From: Bacteroidota bacterium
GTDB lineage: Bacteria; Bacteroidota; Bacteroidia; Chitinophagales; Chitinophagaceae
Reading direction: 5' to 3'
Assembly (NCBI GenBank): GCA_023423835.1
Contig: JAFAEW010000052.1
Location: 1-58,247 of the forward strand
DNA length: 58,247 nt
Shown: positions 37,368 through 46,328 of the stretch, one piece after another
Position numbering within the stretch: position 1 is the stretch's first letter
Layout of the letters: every line of letters begins with the position of its first letter
The notes under the pieces: generated by a model
Told to the model about the DNA's origin: nothing
What the model saw: the letters and a program-made list of their open reading frames with translations, nothing else
The model's database searches: none
Translations under genes and position numbers: made by a program

Positions 37368-39038
37368 TTACGGGCGCTTTTCATTTTGCTTTTTCAAAAA
37401 AGTCTCAAATGATTTCAGGCCAAAGCTGCTCAGATTATTAAACCTTGTTAATCCGGCTTTTTGCGCAACTAAAACACCGTAGCGCACATTTTCAAATTCT
37501 TCAATACTGTGAGCATCGGGATTGATAGAAAGCATTACTCCTTTTTCAAGACAGTAATCTACCCATCTCCAATCGATGTCGAGCCTTCTCGGATTTGCGT
37601 TGATCTCGATCACCACATTATTGGCGGCACAGGCATCAATGATTTTTTGGTGGTCAACAGGATAGCCTTTGCGCTTCAACAGCAGCCGGCCGGTCATGTG
37701 TCCCAGGATATTGGTAAATGGATTTTCAATTGCGGAGATAAGACGCTGCGTGGCCTTCTCTTCATTCATCTTTTGGTTAGAGTGGATAGATGCAATTACG
37801 AGATCGAAGCTTGCTAATACAGCATCGGGATAATCGAGACTGCCATCGTTTAAAATATCAGATTCGATGCCCTTGAAGATTTTGAAAGGTGCAAACTTCT
37901 CATTGAGATCATCGATCTGCCGGTGTTGTGCTTTGATCCTCTCTTCGCTGAGACCATTTGCGTAAAAAGCAGATTTGGAGTGATCGGTTAAAACAAGGTA
38001 TTCCAGCCCCGTTCGTTTGGCCGCCTCCGCCATTTCAGCAATATCATAAGCGCCGTCGCTCCATTTACTGTGACTGTGGATGATTGCCTTTACTTCTACC
38101 GGCTGTAATACCGGCGGCATCTTGTGTTCTTCAGCAATGCCGATGATGTTGGGGTCTTCCCGCATATAGGGTGGAATGTAGTCCGTTCCCGCCTTCAAAA
38201 AAATATCGTCTTCAGAGCGGTATTCACCTTCGAATGGAAAACGTCGTTCCCATTCTTCAAAAAAACCGGGACTGCTACTTTTCTGAAAGACGAGGGCTTG
38301 CCAACCCTGCGGATCAATAAAATAAAAGCTGATTAGCAGATGATCTGCATTGCGAAAGGCTGATCTCGATTCTGTTTCAATTTCAGGCTGAAGGTTTTCC
38401 AGGGATAAAAACCCGGACACCTCTTTCCGGTCGGCAGTTGTCACAAATTCTACTTCATCTACTATTTCCAGTTGCCGCGCAAGATCACCGGTGAGTGCGA
38501 ATTTCTCATGGGGAAATTCTTTCTTCAGCCGGTTAAGTAATCCGAGGCTGTATTTTTCCACCTGCGCAAAAAGGAAACGGCCTTCGTGGCTCGACAAGTA
38601 TTCAATGGTTTCCTTAATATTCTGCTGCGTTTTTTCGCCAAATCCTTTCAAAGATGACAGCCGGTTTTCGTTGCACGCATCGAGCAATTCCGCAACTGAT
38701 TCAATGCCCGATTCTTTCCACAGGAACCCGATTTTTTTGGGACCGAGTCCTTTAATCTTCAACAGTTCGAGTACACCCTCGGGCGTCTTCGCAAGATATT
38801 CATTGAGGATCGAGAGAGAGCCGGTTTCCTGGAGATCGATAATTTTCTGACCAATGTTTTCACCGATATTTTTAATGGCAAATATTTTCTCTTTTGAAAG
38901 GGTTGAAAGTTCCACCGGAAGGGTCTCAATCGTATAGGCGGCAATCGAATAAGACTTAGCTTTAAAACTGTTTTCACCGTGAATATCCATCAGTTTGGAT
39001 AAAAGAGTGAAATGATCGGCTATTGCGTTATTATCCAT
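37368..39038 (-). CDS. polX: PolX-type DNA polymerase/PHP exonuclease with degenerate polymerase site
   Basis: A 556-residue PolX homologue: HhH (about 50-145), pol-beta-like palm (about 150-290) and PHP (about 315-555). The HhH has IKNIGENIGQKI and IKGLGPKKI. In the palm the usual GSxRRG reads TGDLARQ (183-189), and the catalytic DxD reads as E-V-E (195-197), with no clear third Asp. The PHP motifs are intact: HSH at 321-323, TDH near 352, SIHSN and PDAHS. It should keep 3'-5' exonuclease or phosphoesterase activity but may have weak or no polymerase activity. Confidence 0.85.
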   Translation of the reverse strand: MDNNAIADHFTLLSKLMDIHGENSFKAKSYSIAAYTIETLPVELSTLSKEKIFAIKNIGENIGQKIIDLQETGSLSILNEYLAKTPEGVLELLKIKGLGPKKIGFLWKESGIESVAELLDACNENRLSSLKGFGEKTQQNIKETIEYLSSHEGRFLFAQVEKYSLGLLNRLKKEFPHEKFALTGDLARQLEIVDEVEFVTTADRKEVSGFLSLENLQPEIETESRSAFRNADHLLISFYFIDPQGWQALVFQKSSSPGFFEEWERRFPFEGEYRSEDDIFLKAGTDYIPPYMREDPNIIGIAEEHKMPPVLQPVEVKAIIHSHSKWSDGAYDIAEMAEAAKRTGLEYLVLTDHSKSAFYANGLSEERIKAQHRQIDDLNEKFAPFKIFKGIESDILNDGSLDYPDAVLASFDLVIASIHSNQKMNEEKATQRLISAIENPFTNILGHMTGRLLLKRKGYPVDHQKIIDACAANNVVIEINANPRRLDIDWRWVDYCLEKGVMLSINPDAHSIEEFENVRYGVLVAQKAGLTRFNNLSSFGLKSFETFLKKQNEKRP

Positions 39039-39054
39039 CCTGCAATTTATGGAA

Positions 39055-39082
39055 ATAAAAAAAGTCCCTGATGGGACTTTGG
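39055..39082 (-). terminator. Terminator of the H1-like gene
   Basis: AAAGTCCC-TGAT-GGGACTTT is a perfect 8-bp stem with a 4-nt loop. On the minus strand it ends in seven T. It lies 23 bp after the H1-like protein's stop and before the polX start. Confidence 0.82.
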
Positions 39083-39104
39083 ATAATCTTTTAAATTGTG
39101 ACCG

Positions 39105-39356
39105 TCAGGACTGCTTGTTGTCAGACTTTGTAGCTGACTTTTTTGTTGCTGCTTTTTTAGGAGCAGTTTTCGTAGCTGTCTTTTTAGGAGTAGCTGCTTT
39201 TTTGGTAGCTGCCTTTTTAGTTGCGGTTTTCGTCGCAGTTTTTGCGGTAGCTGATTTCTTTGGAGCGGCTTTTTTCGCTGCCTTTTTCGGCGCAGCTTTT
39301 TTTTCGGCTGCTTTTTTAGGAGCAGCTTTTTTGTCGGCCTTCTTTGCAGTTGCCAT
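39105..39356 (-). CDS. Histone H1-like, lysine/alanine-rich protein
   Basis: An 83-residue, highly basic protein built from short KKAAPKK and TATKTATKK units. Lys, Ala and Thr make up most residues; there is no hydrophobic core, so it is disordered. It resembles the C-terminal domain of eukaryotic H1 and chlamydial Hc1-like proteins, which compact DNA. The alanine and lysine repeats are encoded imperfectly, so the DNA is a tandem repeat that can expand or contract. It is a single-gene unit with its own terminator. Confidence 0.82.
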   Translation of the reverse strand: MATAKKADKKAAPKKAAEKKAAPKKAAKKAAPKKSATAKTATKTATKKAATKKAATPKKTATKTAPKKAATKKSATKSDNKQS

Positions 39357-39443
39357 GTTGTAAAATTTAATTGGTTAGTAAATATGTATTAAAATTACAA
39401 CAATAACTGAACTACAAAAATTAATTTTCGGGTGAATAAAACT

Positions 39444-39707
39444 TTATTCAGCCACGAAAGGCGCCACGGAAACAGTAGTTCTGTCGAGACGACCTTTTTT
39501 GAATTCTACCAATCCATCGGTTAAAGCGAATAAGGTAAAATCTTTACCCATTCCAACATTTTTCCCGGGATGATAAACCGTTCCTCTCTGACGAAGAATA
39601 ATATTACCGGAAGTAGCCGGCTGTCCTCCGAATATCTTCACTCCTAACCGTTTGCTTTGCGAATCACGGCCATTTTTTACGCTACCTTCACCTTTTTTAT
39701 GTGCCAT
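39444..39707 (-). CDS. rpmA: Ribosomal protein bL27
   Basis: An 87-residue bL27 with MAHKKGEGSVKNGRDSQSKR at the start, so the N-terminal tail near the peptidyl transferase centre is present from the initiator Met (no leader peptide to cleave). GNIILRQRGTVYHPGKNVGMG matches the rest of the family. It lies 40 bp after rplU in the common rplU-rpmA operon. Confidence 0.98.
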   Translation of the reverse strand: MAHKKGEGSVKNGRDSQSKRLGVKIFGGQPATSGNIILRQRGTVYHPGKNVGMGKDFTLFALTDGLVEFKKGRLDRTTVSVAPFVAE

Positions 39708-39747
39708 AAAAAATAATTTGAATTTTCAACAATTTTTTAAACGCTTC

Positions 39748-40053
39748 TTAAGCGATACTTTCGATTTTTAATTGCGTGTATTGGGTACGGTGACCGTGTT
39801 TCTTGCGAAATCCTTTTCTACGTTTCATCTTAAAGGCGATCACTTTATCACCCTTTACCAGGTCGTTTACAATTTCTGCTTTCACCGTTGCATTTACTGC
39901 ATTTCCAACAGAAAACTGACCATCATTGTTCAACATCAACACCTCATTGAATTCAACCTTATCGCCCTTTTGTCCGGCGATGTGCGGAACATAAAGTTGC
40001 TGACCTTCCTGTACCTTGAACTGCTGACCTGCTATTTTTACAATTGCTAACAT
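39748..40053 (-). CDS. rplU: Ribosomal protein bL21
   Basis: A 101-residue bL21. VKIAGQQFKVQEGQQLYVP and the basic tail RRKGFRKKHGHRTQYT are the characteristic parts, the latter contacting 23S rRNA. It is first in the rplU-rpmA operon; a perfect -7 box lies 22 bp upstream of the start. Confidence 0.98.
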   Translation of the reverse strand: MLAIVKIAGQQFKVQEGQQLYVPHIAGQKGDKVEFNEVLMLNNDGQFSVGNAVNATVKAEIVNDLVKGDKVIAFKMKRRKGFRKKHGHRTQYTQLKIESIA

Positions 40054-40074
40054 GATCTTTAAAAATTAGGACGG

Positions 40075-40082
40075 CAAAGGTA
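40075..40082 (-). promoter_or_regulatory. Promoter -7 box of rplU-rpmA
   Basis: TACCTTTG on the minus strand is an exact TAnnTTTG match. An ATTG about 22 bp further upstream is a possible -33 element. The 5' leader would be about 15 nt. Confidence 0.62.
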
Positions 40083-40144
40083 AGCATTTCCATTAATAAA
40101 CCTTCAATTGAAAATTAAAAATATTTAAAGCTTTTATTTATTGT

Positions 40145-40152
40145 TACTTTTG
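40145..40152 (+). promoter_or_regulatory. Promoter -7 box of the GH3-like gene
   Basis: TACTTTTG is an exact TAnnTTTG match on the plus strand, 52 bp before the ATG. It is divergent from the ribosomal operon promoter about 63 bp away. No clear -33 element is seen. Confidence 0.5.
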
Positions 40153-40204
40153 AGGTAACGGTTGCATTTTTACGTATTTTTTTCATGAAATGCCATAAAT
40201 ACGC

Positions 40205-41731
40205 ATGAATATAAAATCTCTGGTTGCCAAACCTTATGCAAACATGGTCTGCAGTAAGATTCACAAAGGAATGGAAACCGCCCTGGAAGACCAGCAAACA
40301 ATTTTCAAACAGCTTATAAAAGCTGCCAAAGATACCCGTTTCGGGAAAGATCATCATTTTCATTCCATCGGTTCTTACGAAAACTTTGTATCAAAAGTTC
40401 CGATCCGCGATTATGAAGAACTAAAGCCTTACATCGATAAGATCCGGGAAGGACAGGAAAATGTGCTCTGGAAAGGAAAACCGCTTTACCTCGCAAAGAC
40501 GAGTGGCACAACCAGCGGAACGAAATATATTCCCATTACCAGGGACTCGATCGACAACCATATCCAGACCGCGAGAAATGCGCTGCTTTGTTACATTGCC
40601 GAAAAAGGTAACGCCGATTTTACTTCTGGAAAGATGATCTTTCTAAGCGGCTCTCCTGTATTGGAAAGAGTGGGCGGCATTCCTACCGGCAGACTGAGTG
40701 GAATCGTAAATCATCATATTCCCGTTTATCTCAAGGGAAATCAGCTACCGCGTTATGAAACAAATTGCATTGAGGATTGGGAAACGAAACTCGACAAGAT
40801 TGTGGAGGAAACCGTTCACCAGAATATGACGCTCATCAGCGGAATTCCGCCCTGGATGCAGATGTATTTTGACAAAATCATTGAAAAAACCGGCCGGAAG
40901 GTGGGCGAAGTTTTTCCAAACTTTAATTTAATGGTGCAGGGAGGCGTAAATTTTGAGCCTTATAAAAACAAACTGTTTGAAAGCATCGGCAGAAAGGTTG
41001 ATACAATAGAGCTGTTTCCTGCCAGCGAAGGATTTTTTGCTTTTCAGGACAGTCAGAAGCAGCCGGGCTTATTGTTGAATACCAATTCGGGAATATTTTT
41101 CGAGTTCGTTCCCGCAGGTGAAATTATGAATGAAAATCCAACGCGGCTGAATCTGAGCCAGGTTGAAAAAGATGTCAATTATGCATTGATTATCAACAGC
41201 AATGCCGGATTGTGGGGCTATAATCTCGGTGATACGATAAAGTTTGTATCCTTAAATCCTTACCGGATTGTAGTAAGCGGAAGGATCAAACATTTTATTT
41301 CAGCCTTCGGCGAACACGTAATCGGTGAGGAAATTGAAAAGGCGATCATGACCGCCATGCAAGAGGAAAAAGTGGGCGTTACCGAGTTTACCGTGGCGCC
41401 AATGGTTCAGCAGGGCGAAGGAAAGAGTTATCATGAATGGTTCATCGAATTTGAATCGATACCGGAGAATATTGACCGGTTCGCACAAAGGATCGATGAT
41501 GATCTCAGGAAAAGAAACAGCTATTACGACGACCTGATCAAAGGCAATATTTTACAACCGCTGAAGATACGTCCCGTGAAAAAAAATGCTTTCATCGATT
41601 ATATGAAATCCATTGGAAAACTGGGCGGTCAAAACAAGTTACCGCGACTGAGCAACGACCGCAAAATCGCCGATGCCCTGCAGCCTTACCTCGTCTCCCG
41701 GGCTGTTTCAGGCGAAAATGGTAATCGATAA
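40205..41731 (+). CDS. GH3-like acyl-adenylating protein
   Basis: A 508-residue member of the GH3 auxin-responsive family, adenylate-forming enzymes of the ANL superfamily. The P-loop-like motif is KTSGTTSGTKYIPIT (about residues 98-112), followed by ELFPASEGFFAFQ and YNLGDTIKF, the AMP-binding pieces. Plant members join amino acids to acyl acids; bacterial ones are of unknown substrate. It contains no membrane segment and stands alone. The start ATG at 40205 is preceded by a good -7 box. Confidence 0.85.
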   Translation: MNIKSLVAKPYANMVCSKIHKGMETALEDQQTIFKQLIKAAKDTRFGKDHHFHSIGSYENFVSKVPIRDYEELKPYIDKIREGQENVLWKGKPLYLAKTSGTTSGTKYIPITRDSIDNHIQTARNALLCYIAEKGNADFTSGKMIFLSGSPVLERVGGIPTGRLSGIVNHHIPVYLKGNQLPRYETNCIEDWETKLDKIVEETVHQNMTLISGIPPWMQMYFDKIIEKTGRKVGEVFPNFNLMVQGGVNFEPYKNKLFESIGRKVDTIELFPASEGFFAFQDSQKQPGLLLNTNSGIFFEFVPAGEIMNENPTRLNLSQVEKDVNYALIINSNAGLWGYNLGDTIKFVSLNPYRIVVSGRIKHFISAFGEHVIGEEIEKAIMTAMQEEKVGVTEFTVAPMVQQGEGKSYHEWFIEFESIPENIDRFAQRIDDDLRKRNSYYDDLIKGNILQPLKIRPVKKNAFIDYMKSIGKLGGQNKLPRLSNDRKIADALQPYLVSRAVSGENGNR

Positions 41732-41941
41732 AAATCCCGCTTTGGCATGTGCCGGATTCTAAAGCGCAAACCGATTAAATCCAAGCGGTTCAGCCTATGA
41801 TCGCTTATAAAAAAAAACGATGAATATTTTTAAAAAAAATATTTTCCGGTTGCATTTTTTCTGGGAAACTATGATTTATTTTACAGATAAATCACAAAGC
41901 GGAAAAACACCAAGATCGTTTCCCCAATTAAATTGTTAGTC

Positions 41942-43906
41942 ATGAAAAAGCCCGTAAACTATTTCCTTTTTATTTTAGGAACCAGCATGTTGTGCACCCT
42001 CGTTTCCTGGAATTTTTTCACCGCCCATAAGCCTCAATACGATCCGTCTTTCCCATTTGAAAAGGGAATTTCGCATCCGGTGGCAGCGGCAGCAGAAACA
42101 GAAACTTCCCCTTCCTCAGCAATTTCCGCTGCCGAAGATGTATTGGTTCAGAAAATTCCGGGCGACGGCTACCATCTCCTCCTGATGGCCTTTTACCCAG
42201 CGGAAGATTATCCTTCCTCTCGTGAGATATTGATTGGAAATGAAACGCACCCGATCGTGCTGAAAGACGACGGTAAGGGTTATGATAAAGCAGCGGGTGA
42301 CGGTTATTTTACCGCTAAAATTCCGGCCAACGTACAGTTGTTTCGTAAACAGGCAATCGAACTCAGCCGCGAACGGAAAATGGCGGGAGAAAAGCCAATC
42401 CGCTTCATCAACCGCGCTATGGTATTCACCGATGATGCATCGGAAATAGACCTTAACTGGTTTGATCAGAATAAGGCAGTTTCCATCGGCAATCTTTCTC
42501 AGCCGTTGCTGAGCAATAAACTGGTGGACAGTTTGAGATCAAACAGCATCTTCATCACGAGCAAACTGGTAGTTGAAGATCCGGCAAGAACCTGGAATCC
42601 ATGTGCGCAAACCGGAAATCTCAATGGCTGCTGGTCGTTCAACACTATTTTCAGACAGATCGCCTCACAAGATCCACAACATATTGCCACCGATGCAGAG
42701 GTTTCGGACCTGGTAAAAGGCTGGTTAAACAACTGGTCGACCACGAAAATTATCAACGGCGATACTGTTGCTGCCCGTACCGCTGTAAAGGATAAAATCT
42801 TAAATCCCTGGCTTTTGAAAAGTAAAAATGCCGGCGCTCCGAAAGGGCAGCTCGATATGCGTTTTGCACCTTTCAAGTTAACCAGCATTCTGAACCGCTT
42901 TGATCTGAGGAAACGATTTTCAGAGATCCCGGCCGGACAGAGCCGTTTGACATTCTGCCTGATTGATAGCGGATGTACAGCCGCCGAGCCGTTTACCTTC
43001 ATTGTTGAATACAATAATAATGTAAAGGACGATTGCGATTCATTGCTCGTTTGGGCAAAAGAGTGGTTTGATCTGAAGAATTATACCCTCGGATCTCCGG
43101 CCTACAACCAGGCATTGGAAAACATCACCAACCAGTTTTTATTGTGCGGATCAAATACCAAAAGAACCAATCAAAGCTGTTTGAGTACAGTGAGAACGAA
43201 TGACCGCTATTTATCGCCCCAACCGATAGTATGCGAATTCAGGGAATTTATTTTAGGAAAGAAGGGTACTTTAACGCCCAACACGGTGGCACAGATTCCG
43301 GCCGACAAATACAATGCGCATGTTGACAATCCCGATGTGAGAAACATGGTTGCCTATATCAACGCCAACAAAAAAGCCATCATTGATGACGATTATACAA
43401 TTCCGAAAACGTTTCCCGACAGTTCCACTTTCTTTTTAGCCGGCGTTGCGCACATTTTGGGAAATACGGTAGGTGATCCCAATATTAAAAGCGTTTACTT
43501 TTGGGACGGCGTTGAAGAAAGGCATACAAAATCGTTTATTACCAACAGCACCACCCGCCAGGTTTTCTCATTGAATACCTGTACCGGCTGCCATGCCGGA
43601 GAGCTTCAAACGAACTTTACGCATGTTGATCCTGTATTTTTCGGAACGGAAGCTACATTGTCAGGATTTTTAACCGGTCGCCCCGGCCAGGGAGGAGCCT
43701 ATGATGCGGATCTGAATCCCGATAACGACAGCATGATGGTAAAAGATCCTGCCCTGCGCCCTTCAGCAGATAATCCTGCGATCCGGTTTTTCAACGACAT
43801 TTTGAGAAGGGCGAAGGATCTGAAAAACATTGTGACTTCTCCCTGTGGAGATGTTTTCCAGTTGCGGGACGAGCTCATGTTTCATCCAACTTCGATGGTA
43901 CACTAA
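41942..43906 (+). CDS. Exported protein with one heme c motif (CxxCH), 654 aa
   Basis: An unrecognised large exported protein. The N-terminal hydrophobic segment (FLFILGTSMLCTLVSW) is a signal peptide or anchor. Residues about 70-135 have an Ig-like or calcium-type loop (DDGKGYDKAAGDGYFTAKIP). Near residue 546 the sequence TCTGCHAGE gives a single CxxCH heme-attachment motif with a following His that could be an axial ligand. Many other Cys residues suggest disulfides. The ATG at 41942 is preferred over a TTG at 41933. It may be a periplasmic or surface cytochrome or an enzyme with one heme. Confidence 0.65.
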   Translation: MKKPVNYFLFILGTSMLCTLVSWNFFTAHKPQYDPSFPFEKGISHPVAAAAETETSPSSAISAAEDVLVQKIPGDGYHLLLMAFYPAEDYPSSREILIGNETHPIVLKDDGKGYDKAAGDGYFTAKIPANVQLFRKQAIELSRERKMAGEKPIRFINRAMVFTDDASEIDLNWFDQNKAVSIGNLSQPLLSNKLVDSLRSNSIFITSKLVVEDPARTWNPCAQTGNLNGCWSFNTIFRQIASQDPQHIATDAEVSDLVKGWLNNWSTTKIINGDTVAARTAVKDKILNPWLLKSKNAGAPKGQLDMRFAPFKLTSILNRFDLRKRFSEIPAGQSRLTFCLIDSGCTAAEPFTFIVEYNNNVKDDCDSLLVWAKEWFDLKNYTLGSPAYNQALENITNQFLLCGSNTKRTNQSCLSTVRTNDRYLSPQPIVCEFREFILGKKGTLTPNTVAQIPADKYNAHVDNPDVRNMVAYINANKKAIIDDDYTIPKTFPDSSTFFLAGVAHILGNTVGDPNIKSVYFWDGVEERHTKSFITNSTTRQVFSLNTCTGCHAGELQTNFTHVDPVFFGTEATLSGFLTGRPGQGGAYDADLNPDNDSMMVKDPALRPSADNPAIRFFNDILRRAKDLKNIVTSPCGDVFQLRDELMFHPTSMVH

Positions 43907-43927
43907 ACGATCGATACCTGATAAAAA

Positions 43928-46195
43928 TCAGCTTTTCACATCCATTTCAAATATTTCGGAATCGGGGGTGGCGGCGGTTTTTTGAAACCGTGCGAGCAGT
44001 TCATCGATTTTCAATCGATATTGATCGAGGTTATTTCGTTCTTCATTGATAAAGGCATTGTCTTCCAGTTTTCCCACCACTTTTTCCAATTCTTCCTGAT
44101 TATCATAGATCATCTTCCTGAACGGATTGGAGTAATCCTTTGCCCGGGATTTATAAATATTATTGACGATCCATTCCCTTGTTTTCAAGGCATCCCGAAG
44201 GACTTCCGCCAGCTGATCCGTTGTAATCCTGTGTAAGGGCAAGCCTGTTATTTCCGCCAGGGAAGCGAGACCGTGCATCATCTTATCTTTCGGATATTCA
44301 TCAGAAAGCTCGTTGTAAACAGTATGCAGATGGTCCCATGATCTTATTTTCCCTTCTCTCACTTTTTTCCTAATCTGTGCAATATCCTTTTTGGAGATAA
44401 GCTGTCCCCCCGCATTTTCCCAAACGGATCTTACCAGCTTTTTGGGAAGAGCATCCTGCAGGGCATGGATGGTTTGGATATTATTTCTTTCGATAAAATC
44501 TATTAAATGGCTGGCGCCGTAGTAATGGATCATCGATCTGAAGATCGGACGGGCGGTTCTGAGTTTCGTAAAGACGGTTTTTCTCTTTGAATTCTCAAAT
44601 CCTTCCACTTCAATGAGTAAACTGTCGATAACCGGATCATCCTTTTCAAACAGTTCGGTTCCTTTCGCAACACAGTTTTCTTCCGTAAGAGTTGATTCCT
44701 CTCCCTCCTGTACCAAAAATGCTTTCCCGGTTGTGTAAGCAAACAATTGCAAAGCCTCAAACATTTCGTTTACCGTATCGGGAGCGAGATAATCGTATTC
44801 ATTATTTTGAATGGGTGGAATATGTTTATCGCGATCGGCATATTTTTTTGAGTTTCGGGCCAGCGCGTAGAAATTGTACATAAACCAATAGCCCGGCATT
44901 ACTTCCAGCCGGTCGTCACTTGCATTATTGCTCACGAGGCAAAACGGAACCTTTATATTCAGTTCATACAAATAATCGGCCTTCGCTAGAATGGTAAAGC
45001 AGGCAAATTGTGAATTGTGTTTGAGGCTCACGGTCAGTCCGGGCCAAAATCCGCGTTGCATTCTAATCTCGCCGTCTGCTCCTCTCGAATTATGGTTTGA
45101 TCCGATGGTGGCTCCGGCGGGAATATTGCTTTGTCCCATGACCAGTGCGGCGCACAAAAACGAATTGTTGTGGTGCTGCTCATGGGCGGGAAAGATCAGG
45201 GAATTCAATACTTCACAACAGGAGATGGTTGAATTATTTCCCAGGTAGGAGTTGATCAACCGGGCCCCGTATTTCAACTGAGAATTGGAAGCCATGATAA
45301 AGCGCACCGCTTTTACGCCGTAAAAGATGCGACATCCGAATCCGATGATGCCGTTAACCAGTTCGCAGCCTTCGCCGATCTGCGTTGTACCTTCGGGACC
45401 GGAGTTGATGGTGAGATTTTTCAATTTATTGGCGCCCTTGATATAGGCATCACTTCCGACCCAGACGTCTTTAATGATCGCACAGTTTTTAATAACCGTT
45501 CTATCGCCCACTTTGCCGTAATATCCCCTCTCCTTTTTGAACTGACGGGTGGTAAATTCCTGGAACTTCTGCAGCAGCGGCTCATCGTCGCGGAATTTGC
45601 TCCAGAACCAGGCATCGGCGGGAAGCATTCCATTGAAGGGGATTACTTTGCGGCCGCCATTCTCGTTGCAGATCTCAAGCCAGATCCTCACTGACTCGTC
45701 TTCACCTTCCTTGATGATACCGTTTCCAAATTTGGCGTGATCGCTGGTTGCCAGTTCATTGACATTGGCAATGATCACCTCATTTCCGATGATATAGTTG
45801 GATAAATAGTTTACATTATCGACCACCACATTATCGCCAAAATCGCAACTGATGATGGTGGAATTTGAAAGTCCGACCGGCAGTTTCAGATCACTGAATT
45901 CGAGGCAAAAAGGCTCGAGTTTGCCGATGCGGACCAATCCGAAAAACTTGCAGTTTTTTACCAGTTCCGCATTAAAGGCGTCGCTTACGAGAATGTTGTT
46001 CCAGTTGTCGCTGGTATTTCCGTTTCTTACGAGCACCTCAATTTCAAAGGCGTTGAGGTTGCGGTAAGCGATTCCGCTCCGGTTTTGCAGGTTGCGCAAA
46101 TAATATTCGTCTTTCCCTTTTGGTAAATATTCGGGTTTGATGAAATTGTATCCAAGATTTTGGACCGGTGCTTTGCGGATATGGTTTTTTTCCAT
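43928..46195 (-). CDS. DUF4954 family protein, 755 aa
   Basis: A large cytoplasmic protein of the DUF4954 family of Bacteroidota. Residues about 90-400 form short hexapeptide-like steps (VGDRTVIKNCAIIKDVWVG, TQIGEGCELVNGIIGFGC), as in left-handed beta helices of LpxA/GlmU-type acyltransferases. The C-terminal 300 residues are helical. A sugar-nucleotide-like role has been suggested for such folds, not proven. It lies 133 bp downstream of glmS on the same strand, which fits an amino-sugar connection. Confidence 0.85.
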   Translation of the reverse strand: MEKNHIRKAPVQNLGYNFIKPEYLPKGKDEYYLRNLQNRSGIAYRNLNAFEIEVLVRNGNTSDNWNNILVSDAFNAELVKNCKFFGLVRIGKLEPFCLEFSDLKLPVGLSNSTIISCDFGDNVVVDNVNYLSNYIIGNEVIIANVNELATSDHAKFGNGIIKEGEDESVRIWLEICNENGGRKVIPFNGMLPADAWFWSKFRDDEPLLQKFQEFTTRQFKKERGYYGKVGDRTVIKNCAIIKDVWVGSDAYIKGANKLKNLTINSGPEGTTQIGEGCELVNGIIGFGCRIFYGVKAVRFIMASNSQLKYGARLINSYLGNNSTISCCEVLNSLIFPAHEQHHNNSFLCAALVMGQSNIPAGATIGSNHNSRGADGEIRMQRGFWPGLTVSLKHNSQFACFTILAKADYLYELNIKVPFCLVSNNASDDRLEVMPGYWFMYNFYALARNSKKYADRDKHIPPIQNNEYDYLAPDTVNEMFEALQLFAYTTGKAFLVQEGEESTLTEENCVAKGTELFEKDDPVIDSLLIEVEGFENSKRKTVFTKLRTARPIFRSMIHYYGASHLIDFIERNNIQTIHALQDALPKKLVRSVWENAGGQLISKKDIAQIRKKVREGKIRSWDHLHTVYNELSDEYPKDKMMHGLASLAEITGLPLHRITTDQLAEVLRDALKTREWIVNNIYKSRAKDYSNPFRKMIYDNQEELEKVVGKLEDNAFINEERNNLDQYRLKIDELLARFQKTAATPDSEIFEMDVKS

Positions 46196-46328
46196 TACGA
46201 TTAGTTTTTTAGATTTTCAAGTCCGTCAACAGGTTCTTATTGATGCCATATGAACGGAACGATGAACGGAGCGTCGCAAGGGACGATGACCAATGAACCG
46301 AACCCTGACCTCCAAAAAAAATCTTCCT

